This document shows positions 1 through 8,276 of a stretch of DNA of 22,676 nucleotides, piece by piece. Each line of letters begins with the position of its first letter. Positions within the stretch are counted from its first letter, which is position 1. The translations under genes and the position numbers were made by a program. The stretch comes from a virus. The notes beneath the pieces are model-generated. The model ran no database searches. It was not told where the DNA came from and saw nothing but the letters and a program-made list of their open reading frames with translations. Where the stretch lies: positions 1 to 22,676 of the IMG/VR virus record IMGVR_UViG_3300034073_004189. One strand, written 5' to 3'.

Positions 1-713
1 CCCAGAATATTCTTTGAAGTGCCGCCGTCTACTTCTACACTAGAATTTGCAGAAATAATCTTGATGTCACGGAGACCAGCAGAAGGTTGTCCTAAAGTAC
101 CGTCGGTCAATACAACCTTAGTTGTATTTGGATCAAAAAGATTTGGGTCTAGTTGTTTTATTTGAGTGTATGACTTGATTGGTTCTTGTAGGCCAGTAGA
201 CGAAGTAGAAGTTACGAATTTAATGAAATCACTTGTTGCTGGCGCTGGAGTAGAAGCATTTTTTAATAATTCGTTGCCGTCGACTGCTACGCCTGCAGCT
301 ATGCCCTTTTTAATACCCGCAGGATTATCTGAACCTATTCCTTGATTTAACTCGGCGGCAAATTTTGCTTCGTTGTTTTGAACGCCTGGTTGCGTAGGAT
401 TACCATTCGCGTCTTTTAAAGATATTTCTTGTAAGTCAGTGGCTTCACCCGCTCCTACGGGATAAACATTCTTATGCGAAGAAGCGCCAGTTTGACCGAG
501 CGTAGCTTTGCTCAAATATTTGGCGAACGTCTCACGAGTTGGTTTCGAAATATCTTTTACAGTTTTATCAACGGCAATATCGCCTGGTGAATACTTTCCT
601 TGACTACCACCGCTACTGTCTTCTGGAGAATTGGGTACAACGACGTCTGTGGTGTATAAATCACCATCAATGTTTATGCCACCCGTACCTGTATCTTTGC
701 TCTTATCGGCCAC
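1..713 (-). CDS. Unknown protein, C-terminus cut off by the window edge
   Basis: An open frame begins at a GTG (711-713) and stays open for 237 codons to the left edge, so the stop lies outside the window. The GTG is 10 nt after the stop of the preceding 84-residue gene, with a weak GAGAA-type Shine-Dalgarno between them, which fits an operon downstream of the tape-measure gene. The visible product is hydrophilic and rich in Gly, Asp, Thr, Ser and Asn, begins MADKSKDTGTGG, and has no signal peptide, membrane segment or cysteine. The Gly/Asp/Thr-rich make-up and the position after the tape measure suggest a baseplate or other virion structural protein, but I do not recognise a family. The lack of stops over 700 bases and the tight spacing support a real gene; the function is inference from context only. 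Confidence 0.75.
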   Translation of the reverse strand, partial: MADKSKDTGTGGINIDGDLYTTDVVVPNSPEDSSGGSQGKYSPGDIAVDKTVKDISKPTRETFAKYLSKATLGQTGASSHKNVYPVGAGEATDLQEISLKDANGNPTQPGVQNNEAKFAAELNQGIGSDNPAGIKKGIAAGVAVDGNELLKNASTPAPATSDFIKFVTSTSSTGLQEPIKSYTQIKQLDPNLFDPNTTKVVLTDGTLGQPSAGLRDIKIISANSSVEVDGGTSKNIL

Positions 714-723
714 TGATCAATTC

Positions 724-978
724 TCACTTATCTTTAGTAATTTTAGGCTCTTTATCTTTAGATATTCGTCCTTCCGCAACTGCTGCCAATTTTTCTGGGT
801 GTTCGTTGGTAATTTTTTCTATAGTCCTAGAACCTTCCAATAGCTGAATAAAAACGTCTTCAGCGAATGCTTTAATTTTTTCTTTTTCTTCTGCGTTTGT
901 CAAAAGACTCAAGGCATGATTAAAAAATTTATCGGTGTGCAACGTTTTCAAATATTCTTTTCTAGTTTTTTTATTCAT
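724..978 (-). CDS. Small charged helical protein downstream of the tape measure, unknown function
   Basis: This gene encodes 84 residues from an ATG 19 nt after the tape-measure stop. A TAGGAAATAGAGA ribosome-binding region lies just upstream. The product is rich in Lys and Glu, probably mostly alpha-helical, with no cysteine and no membrane segment. Its C-terminus is a very charged tail (RISKDKEPKITKDK). It sits between the tape measure and the truncated gene at the left edge and is probably co-transcribed with both. A tail-assembly or baseplate accessory role is possible from position, but no family motif is recognised. Size, spacing and ribosome-binding site make it a credible gene. Confidence 0.7.
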   Translation of the reverse strand: MNKKTRKEYLKTLHTDKFFNHALSLLTNAEEKEKIKAFAEDVFIQLLEGSRTIEKITNEHPEKLAAVAEGRISKDKEPKITKDK

Positions 979-997
979 GATTCTCTATTTCCTAGCT

Positions 998-3900
998 TCA
1001 AAGACCTTTCCCATTGTCGACGCCATTTTTTATTTGTTTAAAGGCTGTACCGGGAGCTGCATCTTTCAGTCCAACTTCTGCGTCGGGCATTTGTTTTATG
1101 GCACCGATCAACGTATTTATTCTTCCTTTAATCTTCGAATTGCTTGCTTCTAATATGGCGCCTTCGAGTTTGGTCGCATCGATCGCAACTGTAAAGTTTA
1201 CATTTATCGTTACGTCTTTCGCAGAAACCACGTGTTTACCTGAACTTCCCAATGCAGAACCGAAGTTTGCCTTAAATTTATCTAAGGTCGTTTTAAGATT
1301 TATATTATGCGCCTTTGAAAGCGCTGCGTCAATTTGAGTTACTGCATTCACCATGTCGTTCATGGCTTTTAACGTTGGAGTCAATGCAGAATCTATCGTC
1401 ATTGTTACTTTCGACGCTAATGCAGTTAAATTATTTAGAGCTCCAATCACTTCCGTGGTAGACAACGAAGTTTTTAAGAAAGTTGTAATTGATTTTAACG
1501 CGTCGGTTATTGGTCCGTAACTTTCAGGAACCATCGACAAGTGATATCCAAGACCATGATAACGATCCCCCGCAGCGGTGTTCAATTTCCAGATTTTGAC
1601 GCCTAAATCTTCGCTGAATGCTTTTACGCCAACGTCTCCCAATTTGTCAATTGATTCCAATAGTTCAATAAAATTCCTAACAGACCCTAACACCTTAGTG
1701 CCGGCGTCGCCGGGAATTAAATTCGCTATAATATTTGCGCTGGCAACGATCGGCTCGTAATATTCAGGAACGAGCGACAAGTGGTAATTTAGACCATGAC
1801 CGGGCGTTCCGGCAACGATGTTCAATTTCCAGATTTTAACAGCCAAATCTTCTTTGAAAGATTTTTCGCCAATGTCTCCTATTTTTTGTATATAATCCAA
1901 CAAATCGACGAATTGCTTTGTTGATTCTACTATTTTCGCATTTTGACCTTGCAACAGAGCGCCCAGTCTTGATAGAGCGCTAACGATCGGTGCCATTGCA
2001 GCAGGTACTCCATTCAAAGCGCTAGCGATCGAGTTTGCATTTTGATTAAATTCTTGTATCTTTTTATCTACACCTTTTGCCTTATCTGCTACGTCAGCGA
2101 GATTTGACATTTGCTGTAGCATGTTGCTCACTTCGCCTGCAGGTAAGTTCGGCACTTTTGGCGGTACTTGCGCTTGTGGCGCAACTTGTGGCATGTTCGT
2201 GATTTCATCTTGAGCTGCAGAAACAGCGTCAGTCATAACATCGCCTGTCTTTTTTGGTATTTCGTCCATCGAAATAAACATACCTTCGACGATTTGATCG
2301 CCTATTTTCATGAACACCTTCGAAGGCGAACCTATTTTGAAGATTTTTCGTGCTATATCAATGACTGCTTTAAATGGTCCAAAGTCTGCAATTTCCCCTA
2401 GCGCATTTTTAATACCCTCAACGATTCCTTTAAAAATATTAAAAAATGTTTCTCCTGAGAACAACGCAATAAGTCCATCTTTAAAATCAGTGAAAAACTT
2501 TAGAGCGCTCTCTGGGAATTCTCCTAGGGTCTTTAAAATACCAGTGACCATATCGTCACCCATTTGTGACATCAATTTCGATGGAGACGCTATCCCAAGA
2601 AAAATCTTGATATCATTTATCGGCGTTGTAAATTTTTCGACAATTTTTTCTTTAAGAGCCTTTAAACCGTCTAGCAGACCGTCTAACATTTGTCCGCCTA
2701 GCTTTTTGAAATTTTGAAAAGTAAAGTTTTCCTTAAGCCAATTCCACGCATCTTTTGGACCTTGTAGGATTTGCTTAAAAGCTTCTTTTACCGTCTCTAT
2801 GCTACTAGTAAAGGCCTTAACTGTTGCGTCCCATTTGTCTTTCATGTTTTCCATGAAAGATTTTTTGGTATCCCAAGAGAATATTATGTTAAATAATTTT
2901 CTGATTAACCTGTACGGTTCTTCGACAACTTTGACGATAGACCTGAACCACCCAAACAACTTACTAAAGAATCCTTCGCCACTACTTTCGCCACTTGAAA
3001 AAAACTTCGTCATCCAACCCCAGGCGTCCTTAAACCATTGAGTCACATTGATACTTTTCAAAAGTTCTTGGAATTTACCAAACAACCCAGCTACTGAATT
3101 CCACAAATTACCTATCTTATGAAAGAAATCGCCAATTAACCCAAAGAGAGGACCAAAAATTGGAATATTTTCTAAGGCCTTGAAAATATCTCCTAATTTG
3201 TTATTTAACCAACCAACTAACTTAAAAAATCCTTGAACTAGATAAACACCAAGTTGCAAAATTAATTTTGGTAATTCTGCGTATAACCATATGAATGTCG
3301 AAACAAGAAGATCTAAAATACCTGTTCCTATATCTTTTATAGCTTGATCTATCTTTTTTGAATCGCCGTTCCAAAGTCCAGATATTAAATCGCCTATACC
3401 CCCGAAAACTTGGAACACGGCAGCGGCTCGCATTTTTAAATTGTCTGCCAAGCCAGGTCCGAACCACTCGTCTAATTTCTTTTCTAAAGTAGTTCCTATT
3501 TTCGCGATACTTTCTGCAATAATTCCTTGCGCCTTTTCTGGTATCAACCCAAACGTAAGCGTGTTAATAAGTCCCGTAGTACCGGCGGCGATCTTCGCTG
3601 TTGCAGGATCAAAACCCTTCTTTTCTAAATCGTCGCCATATTTTCTAATCGCCGCGCCAACATCAACGGCAGCCGTTGCGACAGCAGCGACAATTGCGGC
3701 TTTTCCTAAGAATTTACCCACGTTGGATGACATAAATTGACCAACGCTGCCTGCTGCCTTGTTCATCGACAATCCAATTTTAGTCCACATGCCTGCTGCG
3801 GCAGGTGCAGCTGTCGTGGCAGTGGTAGTTGTGGCAGTTCCAATTACCTGACCCATATTATTAGTAAGCACCGTTGTCGAAGTCGAAAGTGCTTGATTTA

Positions 3901-6283
3901 CTACAGGTCCAGTAAACGCAGAAGACACCATACTTGCGATGCCTTTACCCAACGCTGCGGTTCCTGCTCCCAACAATGTTCGACCCACTATAGGGCCAGC
4001 GAAATATAATAACATTGGTGCCCAATGGTCTTTTACGAAGGCTTTTACTTTATCCCTCAGGAAATTAACAAGTTTATCGAACAACAAACTGAACATTTCG
4101 CTCAATGCTGGTGATAATTCCTTCCAGCCATCTCTGAATGCCGTAGCAATTGGATTGATATATTCTTGCGCTGCATCGCCAATCTTTCCAGCTCCTGGTA
4201 CTTCAGTCGGGTTTTTAATAAAATTAACGATGCCTTTAACCATATCGGTAATTGTCGACAAAACCCAACTTACTCCGCCCGCTATGATAACACGAATGGC
4301 CATCATTATTTTAGAAAAGCCACCCATTACCCTCTGCCCTGCTCCCTTTTCAGAATTAAAAAAATCAAAGAATTTTTCTTTTAATCTCTCCATCAACTCC
4401 GGAAAAGACGCTTTACCTGTTTCTAAATCTTTGAAAAACTGAATAAAAACGTCGGTAACGCCGTTCGCTAATTTTCTAAATTTTTCTGGCCGAAATAATT
4501 CGGCTAATCCACCGAGAAAATCTTTCACACCAGGAAAATATTCGACGAAAGCTTTTCCTAATCGCACACCAGCATGGTAGACTTCCATTAATGAACGACG
4601 AATGTTGATCATCAATTCTTGCATCTCTTTGGTCCTCATGATGCCATCGGTGAAACCTTTTACGAATTGATCGAAAAATCCTCCTTGCATAGCTGAACCT
4701 GATTTCAAAACCCTGTCCATTGAATCAGCGAGTTTGCTCATCGCTTCGGCTTGAGACATCTCCTTCTTTTCAGCTTTATCGCCTTCTTTTCTTAACTTGT
4801 CTAAAGAAACACCTCTATTCTTGGACGAGAATATTAATTTTTGTTCGGCGTCGTCGAGATTGGTCAATGACTTCACCAATGACCTTTGGGCCATTGTCAT
4901 TTTTTCGCCATCGATACCTGCTCTTGCAAATTCCTTGCGCAATTGTTCAATTCTTTCAGCAGGATTTTCGGCATTGACCATCTTCATTGCATCGATGCTA
5001 GTGCCAAAGACCTGATTTAACGTTGAAACTTTATCGGCAGCTTCATCAAAAGTCTGGAACGCATCCATTACGCCTGTCACTTTGTCAAGTTCGACGCCCA
5101 ATTTGCGGAAATACGTTACGGCGACACCGACTTGTTTTGCTGACATGCTGCCGAAATTTCTAACGTCGGCAGTTGCCTTAAACATATCTTTGGAGATTAA
5201 TTTGGCGCTTACACCAAATTGTTTACCAAGATGTTGAGATTGCTTCGTTATATCAATTAAATTTTTGGTTAATGACGTACCTGTTGCCTGCGCTTGTCTT
5301 GCGAGCGCACCCATTTGTTCATCGGTAGCCCCCAAGCCCTTTTGGAACCCAAGAATTGCTCCACCATTTTTGTCAAATTCTTCTGTAAATCCTTGTAGCG
5401 CTGCACCACCCGCTACGAAAAGTTCCTTAAAACGTTGTACACGCTCGGCGGCATTTCCGAACACTCGCATGGCGTTTAAACCTGAATCTGCAAATCCATT
5501 CATGTTTTTGGCGCCAGAAATAATTGTTTTATTTAACGGTTCTTGTAATGATCCAAACTCTTTTCTTAGATCATTCAGCGCTTGAGCCCATTCGCTAACG
5601 CCTCCACCGCCTTGTTGCGCTAGACCGATTAAGCCATTAAATAATTTAAACGGTATGCTTAAAATAGAAGTGCCAATCGAAAATAAACTCTTCGCAATAG
5701 TCTTTGCGAATCCAAAAAATCCTTTTCCAAGTGCAACAACATTTTTGAAAGATTGACGTAATCCGCTAAGTGCTCCGAGCGCTGCTCCTGCTGCAATTGG
5801 GAATTCGTCTTGCAAATAATCTCCAATAGCCTGGAGCTTTCTTTTTGCATTCAATGCATCTTTACCAGTTTTTGTTAATTTGTCGCGTAATTGTTCGTAG
5901 CTACTTTTACTCTCTTCAGCTTTTTTTGCAGCTTCAGCTGTTGCATCTGATAATTCGCTTGTAGAACTGACCGCAATTAGTGCGCCTTCAGATATTGCGT
6001 CGAAAGTTGCTTTAGACGTCGTGTTTAAGTTTTGAAGAGCGACTAAAACCTCTTTCAAGGTCGCATTCACTTGCACGAGTTGATTTACAAGCTCGCCCGT
6101 GCTCATGTTTTTCATGTTCTCTGCCATTTGGGCAGATGCTTCGGCTTGTGACTCGAACGATGAAGAAATTCTATTGCTATAATTCATCATCTGATTCATC
6201 AACGCGACCATCTGAGACGCTGCTGACAAATCTTCTTTCTTGGGTCCTACTCCTTTCCCTTTTCCTTCTTCGCCGTTAGCCAT
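998..6283 (-). CDS. Tail tape-measure protein
   Basis: At 1761 residues this is the longest gene in the window. It lies downstream of tube and chaperone-like genes, the standard place for a tape measure, whose length sets tail length and which fills the tube lumen. The N-terminal 160 residues are Ala/Gln/Glu-rich and probably coiled coil. Hydrophobic stretches follow at about 162-225, 765-805 and 860-885, typical of tape measures that help DNA cross the host membrane. Two SPSK motifs, each followed by an M(G)xIGDQ-like segment, lie near residues 1232 and 1320; such motifs recur in tape measures. Residues of about 1440-1600 contain a tandem duplication of 80 residues. I see no clear lysozyme or peptidase domain. 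The start ATG has a modest GGTGA site 6 nt upstream and follows the 99-residue gene by 22 nt. Long genes of this type with this context are rarely anything else. Confidence 0.93.
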   Translation of the reverse strand: MANGEEGKGKGVGPKKEDLSAASQMVALMNQMMNYSNRISSSFESQAEASAQMAENMKNMSTGELVNQLVQVNATLKEVLVALQNLNTTSKATFDAISEGALIAVSSTSELSDATAEAAKKAEESKSSYEQLRDKLTKTGKDALNAKRKLQAIGDYLQDEFPIAAGAALGALSGLRQSFKNVVALGKGFFGFAKTIAKSLFSIGTSILSIPFKLFNGLIGLAQQGGGGVSEWAQALNDLRKEFGSLQEPLNKTIISGAKNMNGFADSGLNAMRVFGNAAERVQRFKELFVAGGAALQGFTEEFDKNGGAILGFQKGLGATDEQMGALARQAQATGTSLTKNLIDITKQSQHLGKQFGVSAKLISKDMFKATADVRNFGSMSAKQVGVAVTYFRKLGVELDKVTGVMDAFQTFDEAADKVSTLNQVFGTSIDAMKMVNAENPAERIEQLRKEFARAGIDGEKMTMAQRSLVKSLTNLDDAEQKLIFSSKNRGVSLDKLRKEGDKAEKKEMSQAEAMSKLADSMDRVLKSGSAMQGGFFDQFVKGFTDGIMRTKEMQELMINIRRSLMEVYHAGVRLGKAFVEYFPGVKDFLGGLAELFRPEKFRKLANGVTDVFIQFFKDLETGKASFPELMERLKEKFFDFFNSEKGAGQRVMGGFSKIMMAIRVIIAGGVSWVLSTITDMVKGIVNFIKNPTEVPGAGKIGDAAQEYINPIATAFRDGWKELSPALSEMFSLLFDKLVNFLRDKVKAFVKDHWAPMLLYFAGPIVGRTLLGAGTAALGKGIASMVSSAFTGPVVNQALSTSTTVLTNNMGQVIGTATTTTATTAAPAAAGMWTKIGLSMNKAAGSVGQFMSSNVGKFLGKAAIVAAVATAAVDVGAAIRKYGDDLEKKGFDPATAKIAAGTTGLINTLTFGLIPEKAQGIIAESIAKIGTTLEKKLDEWFGPGLADNLKMRAAAVFQVFGGIGDLISGLWNGDSKKIDQAIKDIGTGILDLLVSTFIWLYAELPKLILQLGVYLVQGFFKLVGWLNNKLGDIFKALENIPIFGPLFGLIGDFFHKIGNLWNSVAGLFGKFQELLKSINVTQWFKDAWGWMTKFFSSGESSGEGFFSKLFGWFRSIVKVVEEPYRLIRKLFNIIFSWDTKKSFMENMKDKWDATVKAFTSSIETVKEAFKQILQGPKDAWNWLKENFTFQNFKKLGGQMLDGLLDGLKALKEKIVEKFTTPINDIKIFLGIASPSKLMSQMGDDMVTGILKTLGEFPESALKFFTDFKDGLIALFSGETFFNIFKGIVEGIKNALGEIADFGPFKAVIDIARKIFKIGSPSKVFMKIGDQIVEGMFISMDEIPKKTGDVMTDAVSAAQDEITNMPQVAPQAQVPPKVPNLPAGEVSNMLQQMSNLADVADKAKGVDKKIQEFNQNANSIASALNGVPAAMAPIVSALSRLGALLQGQNAKIVESTKQFVDLLDYIQKIGDIGEKSFKEDLAVKIWKLNIVAGTPGHGLNYHLSLVPEYYEPIVASANIIANLIPGDAGTKVLGSVRNFIELLESIDKLGDVGVKAFSEDLGVKIWKLNTAAGDRYHGLGYHLSMVPESYGPITDALKSITTFLKTSLSTTEVIGALNNLTALASKVTMTIDSALTPTLKAMNDMVNAVTQIDAALSKAHNINLKTTLDKFKANFGSALGSSGKHVVSAKDVTINVNFTVAIDATKLEGAILEASNSKIKGRINTLIGAIKQMPDAEVGLKDAAPGTAFKQIKNGVDNGKGL
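1501..1980. repeat. Tandem 240-nt duplication inside the tape-measure gene
   Basis: Two adjacent segments offset by exactly 240 nt (80 codons) resemble each other in DNA and protein. Matching landmarks are 1531-1558 against 1771-1798 (both end in AGACCATG) and the shared GTTCAATTTCCAGATTTT near 1580 and 1820. In protein, both copies contain VKIWKLN, then HGLxYHLSxVPExYxPI. The in-frame period and the DNA-level similarity point to a fairly recent duplication that has been kept in frame. Copy boundaries are approximate. Confidence 0.85.
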
Positions 6284-6305
6284 TCTAAATCACCAAATTG
6301 TTGAA

Positions 6306-6605
6306 TCACAATGGCCAAGGTACGCCAAGAACTCTTTCAAATTCAGACGCAGACATGTGCTTGACACCTAATTTCTGTACTACAGAATCGACTGTCGCAC
6401 CTGGACGATTTAATTCATCTTGAAATCGTCTTGAAGCCGCGAGAGCATTACCAACCGCCTCTATTTCTCGCTGCGATCCACGCAATTTAGTATTTACAAA
6501 CTTTCCCACTAACCACGCGCCAAGCGTAGCAAAAAATACTTTACCCAATAAGTTAACTTTTAATTCGTTGATAGGCTTTTTTTCTTCCACAACAAACCCT
6601 CGCAT
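6306..6605 (-). CDS. Small protein with one hydrophobic segment, before the tape measure
   Basis: The frame encodes 99 residues and stops 22 nt before the tape-measure start. Residues of about 19-37 form one hydrophobic stretch (LLGKVFFATLGAWLVGKFV) that could cross a membrane or bury in a helical bundle; the remainder is charged and helical. The ATG at 6605 has no obvious Shine-Dalgarno. A GTG five codons further in (6590) is preceded at 6 nt by GAGGG, so the true start may be there, giving 94 residues. No family is recognised. The location between the gp26-like pair and the tape measure suggests a tail-assembly role, which is inference. Confidence 0.7.
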   Translation of the reverse strand: MRGFVVEEKKPINELKVNLLGKVFFATLGAWLVGKFVNTKLRGSQREIEAVGNALAASRRFQDELNRPGATVDSVVQKLGVKHMSASEFERVLGVPWPL

Positions 6606-6647
6606 GTAGACGTTGATAAATAATACGCAAAATAAAAAACTACCCCC

Positions 6648-6929
6648 TTAAGTGAAACGTCTTAAACGACTAGGCGAATGAGTTCTCGATTGTCCTTGTA
6701 ACGCGCGAACATCGGGACTATTCTGATGAAGCGCCTTCGATTGGGTATGACCCTCTTCAGACGTTCGAGATAGTTCTTTATTAATTCTTTCTATAAACCA
6801 ACGTTTATATGTTACCGGTAAATTATAGACTTCTCTCCAAAGGAACCCGCCATAATACATTAAGGCGAAGGCAGGTTCCAGGATTATAGCCTCTTTATCT
6901 TCCGGCCGAAGGCCAAAGAAAGTTGACAC
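6648..6929 (-). CDS. Probable tail-assembly chaperone partner (gp51-like position), overlaps gp26-like gene
   Basis: This frame encodes 93 residues and overlaps the 3' end of the gp26-like gene by 35 nt in the +1 frame. The core is a hydrophobic and aromatic helix-like region (ALMYYGGFLWREVYNLP followed by a Trp/Phe/Arg-rich stretch), and the tail is basic and Ser/His-rich. In T4-like phages a small protein follows gp26, and many tailed phages place two overlapping chaperone frames just before the tape measure; this pair fits that pattern. The nearest start is GTG at 6927-6929. The best Shine-Dalgarno, AGGAGG at 6945-6950, is 15 nt upstream, farther than normal, so coupling to the upstream gene or ribosomal frameshifting are alternatives. 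The frame is open upstream to 6986. I am confident that it is translated, less so how it starts. Confidence 0.75.
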   Translation of the reverse strand: MSTFFGLRPEDKEAIILEPAFALMYYGGFLWREVYNLPVTYKRWFIERINKELSRTSEEGHTQSKALHQNSPDVRALQGQSRTHSPSRLRRFT

Positions 6930-7770
6930 CGAGCGGCATCGGGACCTCCTCTGAATGACCGCAAACAGAGCAAGACGTTTCTTGTTTCATTACAACACCA
7001 GGTTCGTTGTCCCTAATATAATTTCTCAACGCTAGAGAATCAGACGCGGGCATATTTTTAATAAAATTAGCGATCTTAGAGCGATCCTCAATACCGTCTA
7101 CCGAAACGATTGCGTACAACAAATTAGTCGTCACATTCGACTCAGACCTCATACCCAATTTCTTTTGCTTCTCTTGGGTAGTAACCATCTCCTCCTCGTC
7201 TCGTCCAGTCAAGAAACGGAACTTTACATTTTTCTTAGTACGTGGCAAAACGAATTCAAACAAATTTGATCCTGGAACAACCGGTTCAATTTCCAAACGC
7301 TTGATTGGTAATTCCGCTAAATTAAATTCGTGCTGAGATTTATTGTTGCAATCAGGACATTCTAGTTCCGCGCCATACTCAGGTCCATACCCTGTAATAC
7401 GGATCGCAACCATCAACGCGTTGCGGTCACCGCCTAAAAGATCAACGGGATTAATGTTGCGATCGACCAAGCAAGACTTAATTAACTCAGTAATAACTGT
7501 TCCTTTTTTGATTAAAGCACGTGATGTAAGAATATCTTCTTCACGAGCAGTCATGGGACGAATCTCAACGCTATCAACACCATATAGCGAAGACCCTTGA
7601 GGATAAACCTTACCCGAAGAAGGCAAAGGCACAGTTTCTAGTGGTATATCGAGACCGAACTCGGCTTTAACCTTCTCGGCAGCTGATTGCACTGGCATCC
7701 TTGGATCTACACCCACTGGTAAAGGTTGTCCCGTAAAAACTGCATTGCGATCGCGATTCTCTGTGCTCAT
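6895..7770 (-). CDS. T4 gp26-like baseplate hub/tape-measure chaperone protein
   Basis: The 291-residue product carries motifs I associate with the T4_baseplate family (T4 gp26 and marine relatives): LPSSGKVYP near 49-57, RPMTAREEDIL at 71-81, LIKSCL near 96-101, GDRNALMVAIRITGYGPEY near 114-132, and a C-terminus ending in VNFLWP. Two CxxC pairs (Cys138/141 in CPDC and Cys267/270 in CSVC) probably bind one zinc ion. In T4 this protein is needed for baseplate hub and tape-measure assembly. The ATG is preceded by AAGGA at a normal distance. Its last codons overlap the next gene in a different frame. It follows the tube gene across an insertion that holds two unrelated genes. The family call is from recalled motifs; the position before the tape measure supports it. 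Confidence 0.82.
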   Translation of the reverse strand: MSTENRDRNAVFTGQPLPVGVDPRMPVQSAAEKVKAEFGLDIPLETVPLPSSGKVYPQGSSLYGVDSVEIRPMTAREEDILTSRALIKKGTVITELIKSCLVDRNINPVDLLGGDRNALMVAIRITGYGPEYGAELECPDCNNKSQHEFNLAELPIKRLEIEPVVPGSNLFEFVLPRTKKNVKFRFLTGRDEEEMVTTQEKQKKLGMRSESNVTTNLLYAIVSVDGIEDRSKIANFIKNMPASDSLALRNYIRDNEPGVVMKQETSCSVCGHSEEVPMPLGVNFLWPSAGR

Positions 7771-7824
7771 ATTTTTCCTTTATCTAAAAACTTTTCTATA
7801 GTAATCAGAAGTAAGCAATCGTAA

Positions 7825-7843
7825 AATTGTTAAATTAACAATT
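7825..7843. promoter_or_regulatory. Perfect 19-bp palindrome in a divergent intergenic region
   Basis: AATTGTTAAATTAACAATT is a perfect inverted repeat with 9-bp arms around one base. It lies in the 113-bp gap between the divergently read gp26-like gene (start 7770) and the plus-strand 130-residue gene (start 7884). It could be an operator for a dimeric regulator, or simple AT-rich sequence. No convincing promoter boxes can be assigned on either side; TAAAAT at 7864-7869 is a weak -10 candidate for the plus-strand gene. Confidence 0.35.
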
Positions 7844-7883
7844 AATATTTTTAAGATACGAATTAAAATAACAAACTAACAAT

Positions 7884-8276
7884 ATGTCGTTTAATTCATA
7901 CCCTCACGAAGGCTTCGTCGCAGCTTATCAAATTTCTGCAACACCATTCGTTACATCGTCTAATCTTCCTGCCGGCCAAACTCAAGAAATTTATTTTGGC
8001 TCTGTATCTAGATTTTTAACTATAAAAAATACAGGCGGAATTTGGACAACTATCGCTTTTGGATTTTCAAAAAATGGCGTAAATTCTTCGTCTAATTATT
8101 TCGTCCTAAGCGGTTCTGAATCTTTTACAGCGGAACTTAGAACAGATAGAATATTCGTTCGAAATCTATCGCAACACCATGTAACGACGTTCAGCGCGAT
8201 CGCTGGCTTGACAGCGATTCCTTCTCAAAATTTTATGGCTCTCACGGGTTCCAACGGATACCCCGGCGTAGGATGA
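7884..8276 (+). CDS. Small probable virion protein on the opposite strand
   Basis: The 130-residue product lies on the plus strand inside a minus-strand tail module. It is rich in Ser, Thr, Phe, Gly and Asn with alternating hydrophobic residues, suggesting an all-beta fold, and ends GSNGYPGVG. It has no cysteine, signal peptide or membrane segment. The composition is that of a small virion decoration, head-fibre or tail accessory protein, but I cannot name a family with certainty. The ATG has no recognisable Shine-Dalgarno (upstream is AACAAACTAACAAT), so initiation may be leaderless or rely on AT-rich unstructured mRNA. Its last 35 nt overlap the convergent endonuclease gene. The long open frame and balanced protein-like composition support a real gene. 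Confidence 0.8.
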   Translation: MSFNSYPHEGFVAAYQISATPFVTSSNLPAGQTQEIYFGSVSRFLTIKNTGGIWTTIAFGFSKNGVNSSSNYFVLSGSESFTAELRTDRIFVRNLSQHHVTTFSAIAGLTAIPSQNFMALTGSNGYPGVG

